This document shows positions 38,404-49,670 of a DNA stretch of 64,000 bases, piece after piece. The translations under genes were made by a program, and so were the position numbers. Where the stretch lies: assembly GCF_024397855.1 (NCBI RefSeq), contig NZ_CP073343.1, positions 1,736,001 to 1,800,000 on the forward strand, read 5' to 3'. Positions within the stretch are counted from its first letter, which is position 1. Each line of letters starts with the position of its first letter. Under the pieces are notes generated by a model. It worked only from the letters and a program-made list of their open reading frames with translations, was not told the DNA's origin and ran no database searches. Source of the stretch: Marinomonas rhizomae. Lineage in GTDB: Bacteria; Pseudomonadota; Gammaproteobacteria; Pseudomonadales; Marinomonadaceae.

Positions 38404-39405
38404 ATGAAAAAAATCGTTTCTATGAGTTTGTTGGCAACCCTCTGTGCGGCAACGTCTCTTCCTGCTTTAGCAGACGGCGAAAAGATTGGTTTGTTAATGT
38501 CTGACTTACGTCTAGAGCGCTGGCAGAAAGACCGAGACTTATTTACCTCAGCGGCGGAAGCCATGGGGGCAAAAGTCTATACCCAATCTGCAAACGGTGA
38601 TGTCACCACTCAAATATCCCAAATCGAAAACATGATTTCTCGAGGTGTTGATGTGCTGGTTATCGTGCCTGAAAACGGTGAAGTGTTAGGCAATGTGTTG
38701 GCCGAAGCCAAAGCGGAAGGCATCAAAGTCTTGGCTTATGACCGATTAATCAAATTTGCAGATATCGATTTGTATGTATCTTTTGACAACATTCGTGTTG
38801 GTGAAATGCAAGCCGAAGCCTTGTTGAAGCGTAAACCAACAGGCAATTATTTCCTAATGGGCGGATCGCCTACCGATAACAATGCGAAGATGTTCCGTCA
38901 GGGGCAAATGAACGTTCTTCAACCAGCCATTGATTCTAAAAAAATTAAAGTGGTGGGTGACCAATGGGCTATGGGCTGGTCTGCAGAAGCGGCATTGAAC
39001 ATCATGGAAAACGGCCTAACGGCGAACGCCAATAAAATCGATGCGGTGGTTGCTTCCAATGACTCGACGGCGGGTGGCGCAGTACAAGCGCTAGCGGCTC
39101 AAGGCTTGAGTGGTAAAGTGGTTATTTCTGGTCAAGATGCAGACCTTGCCGCAATGCGTCGTATTGTCGCGGGCACCCAAACCATGACGGTGTACAAACC
39201 GATTTCTAAACTGGCGACAACCAGTGCGGAAATGGCCGTAAAATTGGCCCGTGGTGAAAGTATCAAGGTGAATGGCTCTGTTAACAACGGCAAAAAAGAT
39301 GTCGATGCCGTGTTGTTAACGCCTATTTCGGTCAATAAAGATAACCTAGACTCCACCGTTATTGCCGATGGTTATCACTCACGTAGCTCTGTTTACAACC
39401 CTTAG
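38404..39405 (+). CDS. xylF: D-xylose ABC transporter substrate-binding protein XylF
   Basis: The 333-residue periplasmic protein has a signal peptide (MKKIVSMSLLATLCAATSLPALA, cut before DGEK) and the XylF type I binding fold (KIGLLMSDLRLERWQKDRDLF, VLAYDRLIKFADIDLYVSFDN, VVASNDSTAGGAVQALAAQG, ISGQDADLAA). It captures D-xylose for the XylGH channel. AAGGAATGAAAAG precedes the ATG. It heads the xylFGHB operon after the upstream terminator, and a hairpin after its stop may keep its mRNA more abundant than the membrane parts. Confidence 0.95.
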   Translation: MKKIVSMSLLATLCAATSLPALADGEKIGLLMSDLRLERWQKDRDLFTSAAEAMGAKVYTQSANGDVTTQISQIENMISRGVDVLVIVPENGEVLGNVLAEAKAEGIKVLAYDRLIKFADIDLYVSFDNIRVGEMQAEALLKRKPTGNYFLMGGSPTDNNAKMFRQGQMNVLQPAIDSKKIKVVGDQWAMGWSAEAALNIMENGLTANANKIDAVVASNDSTAGGAVQALAAQGLSGKVVISGQDADLAAMRRIVAGTQTMTVYKPISKLATTSAEMAVKLARGESIKVNGSVNNGKKDVDAVLLTPISVNKDNLDSTVIADGYHSRSSVYNP

Positions 39406-39417
39406 TTCATTCCTATA

Positions 39418-39443
39418 AACAGCACCTGAAAAAGGGTGCTGTT
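39418..39443 (+). terminator. Intercistronic hairpin after xylF
   Basis: A 9-bp stem AACAGCACC / GGTGCTGTT is followed by TGCTTTT. Such weak terminators or mRNA-stabilising hairpins after binding-protein genes raise the ratio of binding protein to membrane components. Confidence 0.6.
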
Positions 39444-39485
39444 TGCTTTTCTGGTTTAAAAAAAGATGTAGAAAGAGGCGTAAAC

Positions 39486-41015
39486 ATGAAGCAACCCTTA
39501 TTGGACATGCGTGGGATTGTAAAAAGTTTCTCCGGTGTCCGTGCATTAAATGGCGTCAGCATTCAGCTTGAACCTGGTGAAGCCTTATCCATTTGTGGCG
39601 AGAATGGCTCAGGCAAATCAACCTTGATGAAGGTGCTGAGCGGCGTTTGGCCATTTGGTTCTTACGAAGGTGAAATTTACTTTGAAGGGAGTCTTGTTAA
39701 AGCATCCAGCATTCGAGATACCGAAGCGCTAGGGATCGTCATTATTCACCAAGAATTGGCGCTTGTTAAAGAAATGACTGTCTTAGAAAATATCTTTCTG
39801 GGTAATGAGCTTGGTTCGTTTGCGAGGCTGAATGACGAAGAAATGCACCGTCGTACGTCGGAATTGTTGGCGCGAGTCAAATTGGATATTTTACCGGATA
39901 CGCCAATCCGAGAGCTTGGTGTGGGCCAGCAGCAATTGGTCGAAATCGCCAAAGCGTTAAACAAAAACGTGAAGCTATTGATATTAGACGAACCGACATC
40001 TTCTCTGACCACCACAGAAATCGAAATCCTATTGAATATCGTCAGCGAGCTGAAACAGCAGGGCATCGCTTGCATTTACATTTCCCATAAATTGGAAGAA
40101 GTATTGGCTTTATCCAATTGGGTCACGGTTATTCGTGATGGTGACCATATAGACACCCGACCTGTCGATAATCTAACGCAAAACGACATTATCAGCATGA
40201 TGGTTGGGCGCGAACTGGATGAGCTTTTCCCACGTGAAGAGCACGATATTGGTGACGTCGTATTGAAGGTAAATCATGCGACAGCGAAGCAAGCCGGTGC
40301 CTCGCGAGCACAGGTAGACGATGTTAGTTTCGAATTGCGTCAGGGCGAAATTCTAGGTATCGCCGGTTTGATTGGGTCAGGTCGAACGGAGCTGATGCAA
40401 TGTTTGTACGGGTCTTACGACGGACATTACGAAGCGAACATTGAATTGCATGATAAATCTTTAACAATTCGTTCTCAGCGCACAGCGCTGGAAGCGGGCA
40501 TTGCTATGGTGCCGGAAGACCGAAAACGCCACGGTATTGTGCCTATTATGAGTGTTGGACGGAACATTACCTTGTCGGTTTTGAAGCAATACTCTTCTTG
40601 GTTTGGCGCAGTGAATGAAGATAAAGAAAGCCAAGATATTGACCGTTATATTGCCCAGCTGAAAGTAAAAACCGCGTCTTCTGAATTGTCTATTAAAAAT
40701 CTGAGTGGTGGTAATCAACAAAAAGCCATCATCGCCAAATGTTTATTAACGCATCCAAAGATCTTGATACTAGACGAACCGACTCGTGGCATTGATGTGG
40801 GCGCGAAATACGAAATTTATAAGCTGATGTTCGCGCTCGTCAAGCAGGGAATGTCGATCATCATGGTGTCGTCTGAATTATCCGAAGTGATTGGTATCAG
40901 TGACCGAGTCTTGGTGATGCACGAAGGACGCTTGAAAGGGCAATTTGACCATCAAGGTTTGACCCAAGAAATGATTATGAATTGCGCGATCAAAGAAGGT
41001 GTAGCAAATGTTTAA
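39486..41015 (+). CDS. xylG: D-xylose ABC transporter ATP-binding protein XylG
   Basis: The 509-residue protein has two fused ABC ATPase domains. The first has Walker [12 protein letters not shown] and Walker [12 protein letters not shown]; the second has a degenerate P-loop ([11 protein letters not shown]), signature [14 protein letters not shown] and [13 protein letters not shown], as usual in monosaccharide-type transporters. It powers xylose import with XylH. AGAAAGAGGCG precedes the ATG. The end overlaps xylH by eight bases. Confidence 0.95.
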   Translation: MKQPLLDMRGIVKSFSGVRALNGVSIQLEPGEALSICGENGSGKSTLMKVLSGVWPFGSYEGEIYFEGSLVKASSIRDTEALGIVIIHQELALVKEMTVLENIFLGNELGSFARLNDEEMHRRTSELLARVKLDILPDTPIRELGVGQQQLVEIAKALNKNVKLLILDEPTSSLTTTEIEILLNIVSELKQQGIACIYISHKLEEVLALSNWVTVIRDGDHIDTRPVDNLTQNDIISMMVGRELDELFPREEHDIGDVVLKVNHATAKQAGASRAQVDDVSFELRQGEILGIAGLIGSGRTELMQCLYGSYDGHYEANIELHDKSLTIRSQRTALEAGIAMVPEDRKRHGIVPIMSVGRNITLSVLKQYSSWFGAVNEDKESQDIDRYIAQLKVKTASSELSIKNLSGGNQQKAIIAKCLLTHPKILILDEPTRGIDVGAKYEIYKLMFALVKQGMSIIMVSSELSEVIGISDRVLVMHEGRLKGQFDHQGLTQEMIMNCAIKEGVANV

Positions 41016-42138
41016 AACAATTAAAACCAGTCAATTACAACTGTTTGCGATGTTAGCGGCGATGCTGCTGATTGTCGTCTTCTTTTCTATCGCGACCGAT
41101 GGAGCGTTTATTTCGCCACGGAATATTTCGAACTTGATTCGTCAAACAGCCATTGTGGGCGTGCTTGCTATTGGCATGGTGTTTGTCATCATCAGCGCCG
41201 AAATCGATTTGTCGGTTGGTTCTATGATGGGCTTGTTGGGCGGGATTGCGGCGATTCTGGATGTTTGGTTTCACTTTCCTATTATGCTCACCGTTTTAAT
41301 CACGGTCGCTTCGGGTTTGGTGTTGGGCTTGTTTAACGGCTGGTGGGTTGCCTATCAAAAAGTGCCGTCTTTTATTGTCACCTTGGCAGGCATGCTGGCG
41401 TTTCGTGGCATTTTGGTTGGGTTAACCGACGGGGCAACGGTTGCGCCTACGTCTAGTTCTCTGGCGATTGTTGGGCAAAGTTACATTCCGTCTGGTTGGG
41501 GGATCAGCGTTGTGTCCTTGTTGTGCCTTGGTTTGGTGGCAAAAGTTTATGCTCGACGTAAAGCAAGACAAAAGCACGGAGTGGAAAACCAGTCGGCTAA
41601 GTTTGAATACGCCAAAGCAACGATTGCTGTTGCCGTGTTGATGGGCTTGTTGTTTATCTTGGAAAGTTATCGCGGTATTCCAACGCCAATCTTGATCATG
41701 GGCGGGCTGATTCTAATCGCCACCTATGTAGCAAAACGAACATCGTTTGGTCGTCGAATTTACGCTATCGGTGGCAACATCGAAGCGACTCGCATGTCAG
41801 GTGTTAATGTTGAACGTACCAAAATGTTGGTGTTTGGTTTCAATGGCATGATGGTCGCGGTGGCTGCGCTAATACTTACATCTCGACTGGGTGCTGGCTC
41901 TCCTGCGGCGGGAAATATGGCTGAACTGGATGCCATCGCAGCCTGTGTTATTGGCGGCGCCAGTTTGGCTGGCGGTGTTGGTGCGGTATTTGGTGCCATT
42001 ATGGGCGCACTGATTATGGCGAGCTTGGACAATGGCATGAGCATGTTGGATGTGCCTACGTTTTGGCAACTAATCGTTAAAGGCATGATTTTGTTGCTTG
42101 CCGTTTGGCTGGACGTGAAAACCAAAAAATCGCAGTAA
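41008..42138 (+). CDS. xylH: D-xylose ABC transporter permease XylH
   Basis: The 376-residue inner-membrane protein has about ten hydrophobic segments and the RbsC/XylH-type conserved loop ([33 protein letters not shown]) and [27 protein letters not shown]. The long middle linker ([20 protein letters not shown]) is typical of XylH. It overlaps xylG, so both are translated together. Confidence 0.94.
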   Translation: MFKTIKTSQLQLFAMLAAMLLIVVFFSIATDGAFISPRNISNLIRQTAIVGVLAIGMVFVIISAEIDLSVGSMMGLLGGIAAILDVWFHFPIMLTVLITVASGLVLGLFNGWWVAYQKVPSFIVTLAGMLAFRGILVGLTDGATVAPTSSSLAIVGQSYIPSGWGISVVSLLCLGLVAKVYARRKARQKHGVENQSAKFEYAKATIAVAVLMGLLFILESYRGIPTPILIMGGLILIATYVAKRTSFGRRIYAIGGNIEATRMSGVNVERTKMLVFGFNGMMVAVAALILTSRLGAGSPAAGNMAELDAIAACVIGGASLAGGVGAVFGAIMGALIMASLDNGMSMLDVPTFWQLIVKGMILLLAVWLDVKTKKSQ

Positions 42139-42177
42139 ACAGCATTTCATCAAGTCGAATTTATTTATAGGTATTGT

Positions 42178-43626
42178 ATGTATATCGGTATAGATCTCGG
42201 AACGTCTGGCGTTAAAGTAATTCTCATGGATGAAAACGGACGCGTTGCGGCAAGCTGTTCGTCGCCTCTTTCTGTGTCGCGTCCTTTTGACCTTTGGTCG
42301 GAGCAAAACCCAGAAGACTGGTGGCAAGCAACTGACTTAGCAATGTTGCAGCTTGCTTCAGAGCATAATCTGCAAGGCGTGAAAGCCATAGGTTTATCTG
42401 GGCAAATGCATGGTGCGACCTTGCTTGGTAAGCAGGGTGAAGTATTGCGTCCGGCTATCCTTTGGAATGATGGCCGCTCCCACGAAGAATGCTTGTCATT
42501 GCAACGACGCTGTCCAGAAGTACAAGCTATTACGGGGAACCTAGTTATGCCAGGTTTTACCGCGCCTAAGTTACTTTGGGTGAAGCAACATGAGCCAGAG
42601 GTATTTGCACAAATCGACAAGGTGCTGTTACCAAAAGACTACCTGCGCTTTCGCATGACAGGGGATTTCGCAACCGATGTGTCAGACGCCTCAGGAACGC
42701 TTTGGTTGAACATGGAGCAACGCGCTTGGAGCGAGACCATGTTGCAAGCAACAGGCTTAAACGAACAGCAAATGCCAAAGGTATATGAAGGCTCAGAAAT
42801 CACCGGCACGATCGACGAGGTGTTGGCAAAACGTTGGTCTTTGCCAGTTATACCAGTGGTCGCGGGCGGTGGTGATAACGCCGCTGGCGCAGTCGGCATG
42901 GGCATTATTTCATCTACACAAACTATGCTATCACTTGGCACCTCAGGGGTGATTTTTGCGGTAAGTGATGGCTTTACAGCGAACCCTTCTGCTGCCTTGC
43001 ACAGTTTTGGTCATGCGGTTCCGAATACTTGGCACACTATGTCGGTGATGTTGAGTTCCGCGAGTTGCATTGATTGGGTCACGAAATTGGCACAATTTAG
43101 CAGTGTGGAGCTGGCTTTATTGGCGGCCGAGAATCGTATGGATCACGATAGTAAGCTTACTTTTTTGCCTTATCTAAGCGGAGAAAGAACACCGCATAAC
43201 GATGCCAATGCAAAAGGTGTTTTTTGGGGGATGACCCACGAAACGACGCCAGCGGATTTGGTTCATGCTGTGCTTGAAGGAGTGAGCTTTGCCTTGCTGG
43301 ATGGATTGGATGCGGTGCGCTCGGCACAAAGTATCAGCGAAGGAATAGACGTGATTGGTGGCGGAGCCAAAAGTACCTATTGGTTACAAATGTTAGCTGA
43401 TGTCTTTAATGTGCCAATGGATTACCGTGCAGGTGGTGAAGTTGGGCCTGCTTTGGGGGCGGCTCGATTAGCCGCTATTGGCGATCAAGGCCAAGGCGCG
43501 CTAAACGAAATTTGTACCAAGCCAGCGCTCATTAAACGTTATTTGCCTAATCAAGAAAATAGCGCTTGGTATACAGAGAAACGCAGGCGCTTTCAGGAGT
43601 TATACCAAAGAGTAAAAGGCTTGTAA
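42178..43626 (+). CDS. xylB: Xylulokinase XylB
   Basis: The 482-residue FGGY-family kinase begins MYIGIDLGTSGVKVILMDE and carries SGQMHGATLLG, an ATP-site Gly-rich motif (GGGDNAAGAVGMG) and a C-terminal VIGGGAKSTYWLQMLADVFNVP. It phosphorylates D-xylulose, made by XylA, to xylulose 5-phosphate in the cytosol. It follows xylH by 39 bases and ends the operon. Size is as expected for XylB. Confidence 0.95.
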   Translation: MYIGIDLGTSGVKVILMDENGRVAASCSSPLSVSRPFDLWSEQNPEDWWQATDLAMLQLASEHNLQGVKAIGLSGQMHGATLLGKQGEVLRPAILWNDGRSHEECLSLQRRCPEVQAITGNLVMPGFTAPKLLWVKQHEPEVFAQIDKVLLPKDYLRFRMTGDFATDVSDASGTLWLNMEQRAWSETMLQATGLNEQQMPKVYEGSEITGTIDEVLAKRWSLPVIPVVAGGGDNAAGAVGMGIISSTQTMLSLGTSGVIFAVSDGFTANPSAALHSFGHAVPNTWHTMSVMLSSASCIDWVTKLAQFSSVELALLAAENRMDHDSKLTFLPYLSGERTPHNDANAKGVFWGMTHETTPADLVHAVLEGVSFALLDGLDAVRSAQSISEGIDVIGGGAKSTYWLQMLADVFNVPMDYRAGGEVGPALGAARLAAIGDQGQGALNEICTKPALIKRYLPNQENSAWYTEKRRRFQELYQRVKGL

Positions 43627-43631
43627 TAAGC

Positions 43632-43659
43632 AAGAGCGGTGCAGCAATACGCCGCTCTT
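43632..43659 (+). terminator. Hairpin after xylB
   Basis: An 8-bp stem AAGAGCGG / CCGCTCTT with a 12-base loop lies a few bases past the xylB stop. No T-run follows, so it may be a Rho-dependent or processing hairpin rather than a full terminator. Confidence 0.45.
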
Positions 43660-43780
43660 ATTGCCAACTTTCTTTCATTACGATTTCTGTTATTTCCCTT
43701 CTGATTTTTATCATTACCTAGAACCTGCAATATCAACAAGAGTATGATCAAGTAATAATAAAAATTAGAGATGCTGTTGT

Positions 43781-44962
43781 ATGTTTGAAAAACGTTATCG
43801 ACTTAATTTAGTCTTCAATGCGAATAAGGTTTACGATCGTCAAGTGATTGAAGGGATTGGTGAATATTTACAAGCGGCTCAGTGTGACTGGGATGTGTAT
43901 TTTGAAGACGATTTTCGCTTTCGCCTTGATGACCTGAAACACTGGAAAGGCGATGGCATCATTGCTGATTTTGATAATCCTGAAGTCGAAGAAATCTTAA
44001 AAGACAGCAAGATTCCTACCGTAGCGGTTGGTGGTTCATATCTTCACAAAAAAGATTATCCACGTTTACCTTATGTGGCAACAGACAATGCTGCACTAGT
44101 GCGTTGTGCCTATCAACACTTGAAGCGCAAAGGTTTACCTGAGTTTGCGTTTTATGGGATGCCAAGTACGATTTACAGTCGTTGGGCCAGTGAGCGAGAG
44201 CATGCTTTTGTTGAGCAAGTTCGCTCTGATGGATTTGAACCTCATGTTCATCAAGGTTTCTGTACCTCTGCAGATGTGTGGGAAACTGCTCAGCATGAGC
44301 TAGAGACTTGGCTTAATGAACTTCCTAAGCCGATTGGTATTGTTGCCGTCACCGACTCCAGAGCACGCCATTTATTACAAGTCTGTGATCATTTGAATAT
44401 CTTGGTGCCAGAGCAAGTCGCCATTGTAGGGATTGATAATGAGAACATGGCAAGGTACTTAAACCGCACCGCTTTGTCTTCTGTTGAGCAGGGCAGCAAG
44501 CAAATGGGTTATGAAGCGGCAAAAATGTTGCATCGTATGTTGCAAGGTTATTCTGCAGAGAACTCGCTGGTGGTGGTCGACCCTACAGGTGTAGCAGAAA
44601 GACAATCGTCTGATTATCGCGCCTTGCATGATCCTTATGTGATTCAAGCCATGCATTTTATTCGTCATAATGCCTGTCGAGGTGTGAAAGTGGCGCAAGT
44701 TGTCGATTACATTGGTATATCAAGAACCAACCTAGAAACTCGCTTTATCGACGAAATTGGCTGCTCAATGCACGAACAACTGCACATGACCAAGTTTTAT
44801 CGAGCCTGTGAATTGATCACTTCAACAGATTTACCGTTCGATGAAATCGCCCGAACCTGTGGCTATCCCTCAGTGCAATACATGTACACGGTTTCGCGAA
44901 AAAACTTGGGTATGACGCCGGGGGAATATCGAGTTTCATCGCGGATGAGTAAAGACTCATAA
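43781..44962 (+). CDS. xylR: Xylose operon regulator XylR (AraC family)
   Basis: The 393-residue protein closely matches the E. coli XylR layout: an N-terminal LacI-like sugar-binding domain (MFEKRYRLNLVFNANKVYDRQVIEGIGEYLQAAQ, YVATDNAALV, VAIVGIDNENMARYLNRTALSSVEQGSKQMGYEAAKMLHRML) and a C-terminal AraC helix-turn-helix pair (residues about 290-390, VAQVVDYIGISRTNLETRF, IARTCGYPSVQYMYTVSRKNLGMTPGEYR). It activates the xyl genes when D-xylose binds. It lies 154 bases after xylB on the same strand. Confidence 0.95.
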   Translation: MFEKRYRLNLVFNANKVYDRQVIEGIGEYLQAAQCDWDVYFEDDFRFRLDDLKHWKGDGIIADFDNPEVEEILKDSKIPTVAVGGSYLHKKDYPRLPYVATDNAALVRCAYQHLKRKGLPEFAFYGMPSTIYSRWASEREHAFVEQVRSDGFEPHVHQGFCTSADVWETAQHELETWLNELPKPIGIVAVTDSRARHLLQVCDHLNILVPEQVAIVGIDNENMARYLNRTALSSVEQGSKQMGYEAAKMLHRMLQGYSAENSLVVVDPTGVAERQSSDYRALHDPYVIQAMHFIRHNACRGVKVAQVVDYIGISRTNLETRFIDEIGCSMHEQLHMTKFYRACELITSTDLPFDEIARTCGYPSVQYMYTVSRKNLGMTPGEYRVSSRMSKDS

Positions 44963-45092
44963 GAGCTATTTTTCAAAAAATAGTGCCCAGTAAGATAGGT
45001 AAATCAAACATTATAAAAAACTCTTGATGCATTTTTATAATGTCGTTAAGTATACTTCCTGCAATAGTATTGAATTCTACGCCGTTTTTTTG

Positions 45093-45138
45093 CAAACAAA
45101 GGCAAGTCGTAAGCGATTGATCTATTTGTCTTTGTTTG
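45093..45138. promoter_or_regulatory. Inverted repeat upstream of the LacI-family gene (candidate operator)
   Basis: caaacaaaggcaa (45093-45105) and tttgtctttgtttg (45125-45138) are near-perfect inverted copies 19 bases apart, about 60 bases before the regulator start. Spacing and position suit autoregulation by a dimeric repressor. Confidence 0.45.
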
Positions 45139-45195
45139 TATAAATTGGCTGCGAAGAAAGTCAGTTAACACAATTCATGAAAGGGGAGTGCAAGT

Positions 45196-46209
45196 TTGTC
45201 TGCGACAATCAAAGACGTAGCGTTACGGGCTGGAGTTTCAACAACAACCGTATCTCATGTTTTGAATAAAACGCGTTTTGTAGCAAAAACGACGCAAGAA
45301 CGAGTTTTGCAAGCCGCCGAAGAGCTGAACTATGCTCCTAGCGCCGTAGCACGCAGTTTAAAGGTAAAGAATACCAAAAGCCTTGGCATGTTAGTCACCA
45401 CTACTTTGAATCCTTTTTTTGCCGAATTGGTCAATGAAGTCGAGAAGTGCTGTTACCGAGAAGGTTACAACCTTGTGCTTTGTAATACCGATGGCGAACT
45501 TGAAAAAACCAATTCGTATTTAAGAATGCTGACGCAAAAGCGGGTCGATGGCATTTTGGTGATGTGTACCGCTTATGACGACTCGTTGTTTAGTTCGTTA
45601 ATCGGTCAGCGTAATTTGCCAATGGTGGTGATGGATTGGGGCCCGTCTGACGATTATGTCGATCGTATTCAAGATAATTCAGTCAAAGGCGCACATTTGG
45701 CGATACAACATCTTATTGAGCAAGGCCATAAACGTATTGCTTATATTGGTGGGCCGTTAGAAAAATTGCCAGCGAAGCAGCGTTTAGAAGGCTTTATTGA
45801 AGCCATGGATCAAGCAGGTTTAGCCATCGAGGGGGATTGGGTCATTGAATCTGACTTCGAGTTTGAAGGTGGAAAGCTGGGAATGCGCCAATTATTATCC
45901 TGTCAGAATTTGCCTAGTGCCGTGTTTGTTGGTAATGATGCCATGGCGATGGGGGCTATGAGTGAAGCGCAATTGTCTGGTATCAAAATCCCGCAGCAAT
46001 TGTCTATCATCGGCTATGACAACTGCATGTATTCTGCCTATTTTAGCCCACCTTTAACCACCATCAACCAGCCTAAAGAGCGATTAGCGGAATTGGCGAT
46101 CAGCACCATGATTGAACGTATTGAGAACCCACGCCAAGAGGGCAAGATGATCATGTTAGAGCCTAATTTGGTGGTTCGTTCATCAGTCGCCTTTGTGTCT
46201 GCAGACTAA
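45196..46209 (+). CDS. LacI-family transcriptional regulator (RbsR-like)
   Basis: The 337-residue protein has the LacI helix-turn-helix and hinge (TIKDVALRAGVSTTTVSHVLNKTRFVAKTTQERVLQAAEELNYAPSAVARSLK) and a periplasmic-binding-protein-like effector domain (SLGMLVTTTLNPFFAELVNEVE, AVFVGNDAMAMGAM, SIIGYDN). It resembles RbsR. The start is TTG 45196: AGGGGAG lies seven bases upstream and no in-frame ATG or GTG is near. It precedes the second sugar transporter, whose leader holds a long palindrome it may bind. The inducer is probably a pentose, not identified. Confidence 0.92.
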   Translation: MSATIKDVALRAGVSTTTVSHVLNKTRFVAKTTQERVLQAAEELNYAPSAVARSLKVKNTKSLGMLVTTTLNPFFAELVNEVEKCCYREGYNLVLCNTDGELEKTNSYLRMLTQKRVDGILVMCTAYDDSLFSSLIGQRNLPMVVMDWGPSDDYVDRIQDNSVKGAHLAIQHLIEQGHKRIAYIGGPLEKLPAKQRLEGFIEAMDQAGLAIEGDWVIESDFEFEGGKLGMRQLLSCQNLPSAVFVGNDAMAMGAMSEAQLSGIKIPQQLSIIGYDNCMYSAYFSPPLTTINQPKERLAELAISTMIERIENPRQEGKMIMLEPNLVVRSSVAFVSAD

Positions 46210-47481
<1,272 letters not shown>

Positions 47482-47491
47482 CAACCTGATT

Positions 47492-47517
47492 CGAAGCTCT
47501 CATTTTCGAGAGCTTCG
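47492..47517 (+). terminator. Intercistronic hairpin after the RbsB-like gene
   Basis: A 10-bp stem CGAAGCTCTC / GAGAGCTTCG with a six-base loop lies between the binding-protein stop and the next start. There is no T-run, so it more likely stabilises the upstream mRNA than stops transcription. Confidence 0.55.
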
Positions 47518-47534
47518 GCTCCTTGGGTATCATT

Positions 47535-48149
47535 ATGTCTTATAAAAAACTCTTTCAATTTATCGGGCTCATTGCGTGCCTTAATTTGCTGACAGCCTGT
47601 ACCGTTACGGACTTAGATGCTGATGGCAATCCTATTATTCCTAAAGATCCTAATGCCGTCGTTAGCTTCGCAGACTTCACCTTGTCTGAAGTGGCCGATC
47701 AGCTTTGGGAGCCAAAAGTCTTCCCAGAAGCAACGCAAGCGTTCACTCCATGGGAAAGCATTAAATCCCAGCTGGATGCACAGAAAATTAACACTAAGCA
47801 AAGCTTCTTTGTCCGTTTAGATGGCACCATCGACAGTGTTAATTTAGGCAAAATGAGAGGTGCTATAACGATTAAAGTTGGCGATACCAATATTAATCTT
47901 CAAGTGGGACGTATTATCAAAGGCAATGCAATTCGTGATGCGTCCAAATACGTTGTATTTGATGATTTCAAGAACCAGATTCGTTTTGCTCAAATCTCAC
48001 GAGAGTTTAATCATCGCGCTATGGCGTCTGTTGGCGAACCAGATTCTAGTTGGGTAGGCAAAAAAGCCACGGTTATTGCTGCGATTACCATTGATCAAAA
48101 CACCATCAGTGATGCTGTACCAATGCAGATTACTCTTGGAGGCAAATGA
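47535..48149 (+). CDS. DUF2291-family lipoprotein
   Basis: The 204-residue protein has a lipoprotein signal peptide with lipobox LLTAC (lipidated Cys22), then a DUF2291 region (FADFTLSEVADQLWEPKVFP, WVGKKATVIAAITID). The family is usually encoded next to RbsABC-type transporters, as here, and its role is unknown; it may assist the binding protein or channel. I chose ATG 47535. The end overlaps the ATPase gene by four bases (ATGA). Confidence 0.85.
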   Translation: MSYKKLFQFIGLIACLNLLTACTVTDLDADGNPIIPKDPNAVVSFADFTLSEVADQLWEPKVFPEATQAFTPWESIKSQLDAQKINTKQSFFVRLDGTIDSVNLGKMRGAITIKVGDTNINLQVGRIIKGNAIRDASKYVVFDDFKNQIRFAQISREFNHRAMASVGEPDSSWVGKKATVIAAITIDQNTISDAVPMQITLGGK

Positions 48150-49669
48150 TGAGCCAAGTTAACGCTGACGTCGTCATTCGCGCCGAAAAAATTTCCATGA
48201 TTTACCCAGGCACTATCGCATTAAACGAAGTAGATTACCGAGTTTACCGCGGCAAAGTGAATGTCATCATTGGTGAAAATGGCGCGGGTAAATCCACCTT
48301 GATGAAGATTCTCGCGGGTGTTCAACAGCCCAGTAAAGGCACTATTTATCTCAACGATGAAGCTGTCTCTTTTCAGCATACTCGTGATGCCGCTGCCAAA
48401 GGTATTGGCATGGTTCACCAAGAGCTTAATCTGTTTGGCAACTTAACGGTGGCGGAAAATATCTTCTTGGGTCGCGAAAAACAGCATGGTCTGATGCCGC
48501 TAGATACCGCGGAACAACACCGAATCACCGCTGAACTAATGGCCCGTCTTGACCAAGGCATTAAGCCATCTGAATTGCTGTCTAACTTGAAAGTGGGTCA
48601 ACAGCAGTTGATTGAAATCGCCAAAGCCTTGGCCGATGAAGCGGATGTGTTGATTCTGGATGAACCTACTTCGGCATTAAGTAAAACCGAAGTGGAGTTG
48701 CTGTTTAAAGTTATTCGAGACTTAACCGCTCAGGGCGTTTCTATTATTTATATTTCCCATCGTTTAGAAGAACTGATGGCGATCGGTGATCATATTACGA
48801 TTTTACGTGATGGCAACTTCCAGTCTGAAGCGGAAGTCAAAGACATCGACGTTCCGTGGATTGTCAGAGAAATGCTGGGTAGCGACCCTGTTTCTAACTT
48901 CTTGAAACCGGGCCGTAAGTTTGGCGAGCCAGTACTAGACGTAAAAAACATCAAATTGATCAATGAAATGGGTCTTACCTTGGTTGATGATGTATCTATG
49001 GATGTGAAATCCGGCGAGATCGTTGGAGTATACGGACTCATGGGCGCAGGTCGAACCGAGCTAATGGAATGTCTACTTGGCTTGCAAGAATATTCAGGCG
49101 ATGTAGAAATCGCGGAGCATAAAGTGCCCGCCAAAATGGACACCAGTGAACGCATCCGTTATGGAATTTGTCTTGTTCCTGAAGATCGTAAAAAGAATGG
49201 TATTTTCCCGATTTCGTCAGTGAGTAATAACATGACGATTTCTAGCTTATGGCGTCGACTCAAAAATCGCTTTTCCATCGATGAAAAAGCCGAAGCGGAA
49301 GCGGTAACGTCCGCCATTGGTGATTTGTCTATCAAGGTGTCTTCTCCTGATATTGAAATACGCGCATTGAGTGGTGGCAATCAACAAAAAGTAGTGATTG
49401 GACGAACTTTGTTAACCAGTCCGAAGGTTTTGTTATTGGATGAGCCAACTCGCGGCATTGATATCGGTGCCAAAGGTGACGTATTTAATATGATGGTGAA
49501 GCTTTCTGAGCAGGGGATTGGAGTGTTGTTTTCGACCTCCGACCTCAAAGAAATAATGGCCGTATCTGATCGCATTCTGGTGATGTCCGGAGGCAAATTA
49601 ACCGCCAATATCGCTCGCTCTGAAGCAACAGAATCTGCACTTGTGTCAGCAAGCGCACAAGGACTTTAA
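48146..49669 (+). CDS. Sugar ABC transporter ATP-binding protein (RbsA-like)
   Basis: The 507-residue protein has two fused ABC domains: Walker A GENGAGKSTLM, Walker [12 protein letters not shown] in the first; degenerate GLMGAGRTELM, signature [12 protein letters not shown] and [13 protein letters not shown] in the second. It energises the second sugar importer. It is distinct in sequence from XylG encoded 9 kb upstream. ATG 48146 overlaps the lipoprotein stop; the adjacent ATG 48149 is also possible. Confidence 0.93.
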   Translation: MMSQVNADVVIRAEKISMIYPGTIALNEVDYRVYRGKVNVIIGENGAGKSTLMKILAGVQQPSKGTIYLNDEAVSFQHTRDAAAKGIGMVHQELNLFGNLTVAENIFLGREKQHGLMPLDTAEQHRITAELMARLDQGIKPSELLSNLKVGQQQLIEIAKALADEADVLILDEPTSALSKTEVELLFKVIRDLTAQGVSIIYISHRLEELMAIGDHITILRDGNFQSEAEVKDIDVPWIVREMLGSDPVSNFLKPGRKFGEPVLDVKNIKLINEMGLTLVDDVSMDVKSGEIVGVYGLMGAGRTELMECLLGLQEYSGDVEIAEHKVPAKMDTSERIRYGICLVPEDRKKNGIFPISSVSNNMTISSLWRRLKNRFSIDEKAEAEAVTSAIGDLSIKVSSPDIEIRALSGGNQQKVVIGRTLLTSPKVLLLDEPTRGIDIGAKGDVFNMMVKLSEQGIGVLFSTSDLKEIMAVSDRILVMSGGKLTANIARSEATESALVSASAQGL

Positions 49670-49670
49670 T

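Noticed and set aside
38404..39405. Ribose- or rhamnose-binding protein instead of XylF
   Set aside because: Sequence pattern and the xylGHB-xylR neighbours fit XylF much better.
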